DNA from: Tsukamurella tyrosinosolvens
Lineage (GTDB): Bacteria; Actinomycetota; Actinomycetes; Mycobacteriales; Mycobacteriaceae
Assembly: GCF_900104775.1 (NCBI RefSeq)
Contig: NZ_FNSA01000003.1
Span: forward strand, 62,001 to 126,000
Length of the DNA stretch: 64,000 nucleotides
Reading direction: 5' to 3'
The notes under the pieces: model-generated
What the model saw: only the letters and a program-made list of their open reading frames with translations
The model's database searches: none
What the model was told of the DNA's origin: nothing
Program-made: the position numbers and the translations under genes
Shown: positions 59,678 to 64,000 of the stretch, piece by piece
How the letters are laid out: every line of letters begins with the position of its first letter
How positions within the stretch are numbered: position 1 is the stretch's first letter

Positions 59678-59895
59678 GTCGTGGAAACGTAGCCGAAACG
59701 AGTGGCCGCCGGGGGTTCACAGCTGCATCGCCGCAGGTCCAAGCCGGTAAGGTTGACCTTCCATTTGGTGATCCCGAGCGCGGAAACTACAGTTTTCAGT
59801 ACAGCCAACGATGCCTGAGGCGATCAGCAGTCTTCGATCGCCGAACCTTGAAGAACCCGTTCCGCCGTGAGGCGCTGCGTAGAGGCAGGTATTCG
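59678..59895. promoter_or_regulatory. Divergent promoter region and gltB leader
   Basis: 218 bp between fetB (minus) and gltB (plus). The leader carries a stem GGCGATC (59819-59825) / GATCGCC (59836-59842) with a 10-nt loop. TTGACC at 59753 is a possible -35 box for gltB, but no convincing -10 follows at 17 bp. An AT-rich run ACTACAGTTTTCAGTACAG (59786-59804) may hold the promoter instead. No operator or riboswitch I can name. Confidence 0.4.

Positions 59896-64000
<4,105 letters not shown>

Noticed and set aside
59819-59842. Glutamine riboswitch ahead of gltB
   Set aside because: Only a 7-bp stem is seen; the glnA/DP-motif folds known from cyanobacteria are not present.

Overview
The window is 64 kb of very GC-rich DNA (roughly 70% by eye). 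Genes are densely packed, many with GTG starts and 4-nt ATGA or GTGA stop/start overlaps. The protein content fits an actinobacterium of the order Mycobacteriales: a DUF5313 membrane protein, an LdtMt-type L,D-transpeptidase lipoprotein, a CopD-CtaG fusion, a mycobacterial-type GltB and many TetR regulators. Tsukamurella, Gordonia or Dietzia relatives are plausible; Tsukamurella is my guess, not a demonstrated assignment. I saw no rRNA, tRNA, CRISPR array, transposase or phage gene.

Layout. 1-968: the tail of a polyprenyl-phosphate sugar transferase and two small overlapping membrane proteins. 946-4831: a translationally coupled minus-strand operon, DUF6421 protein > SDR > threonine aldolase. 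5543-18582: a polyamine catabolic island. One minus-strand operon carries aminobutyraldehyde dehydrogenase, copper amine oxidase, Usp, APC permease, gabT and gabD. A divergent PucR regulator and a TetR follow, then a plus-strand aguB-aguA pair with a double operator. Together these would take agmatine to putrescine, GABA and succinate. 18605-22521: a TetR-controlled alkyl sulfatase, a TSUP anion exporter and a mini sigma-region-4 protein. 22525-28161: a BVMO/patatin/SDR operon with its own TetR, a 50-residue protein and a secretory-type lipase.

28178-35411: a threonine-rich lipoprotein followed by copper-related genes (Met/His-rich membrane protein, secreted protein, CopD-CtaG fusion, convergent CopA-type ATPase). 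35649-40350: an HSL-type hydrolase, DUF5313, TetR-GNAT-BluB in one overlapping run, and an L,D-transpeptidase. 40351-41029 is a long gene-free stretch holding a 517-bp element bounded by 26-bp perfect inverted repeats. 41030-44264: an ArsR/MFS pair with two operators, a DUF998 protein that overlaps arsR antisense, and a second CtaG. 44288-53990: a two-component system, a SulP-carbonic anhydrase fusion, a SulP transporter with a co-transcribed MerR, a PAP2 protein joined to a second two-component system, and a MurI-like racemase. 54150-59677: a YcxB-like membrane protein, an ABC exporter with a GbsR/MarR regulator, an aldo/keto reductase and a FetB-like permease. From 59896 to the edge is gltB, cut off at its 3' end.

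The most unusual signals are non-coding: the 517-bp inverted-repeat element with its internal hairpin array, a REP-like palindrome array between ctaG and copA, and an octamer (GACGGTGC/GCACCGTC) that recurs more than fifty times. The clearest pathway-level finding is the agmatine-to-succinate island and its operators.
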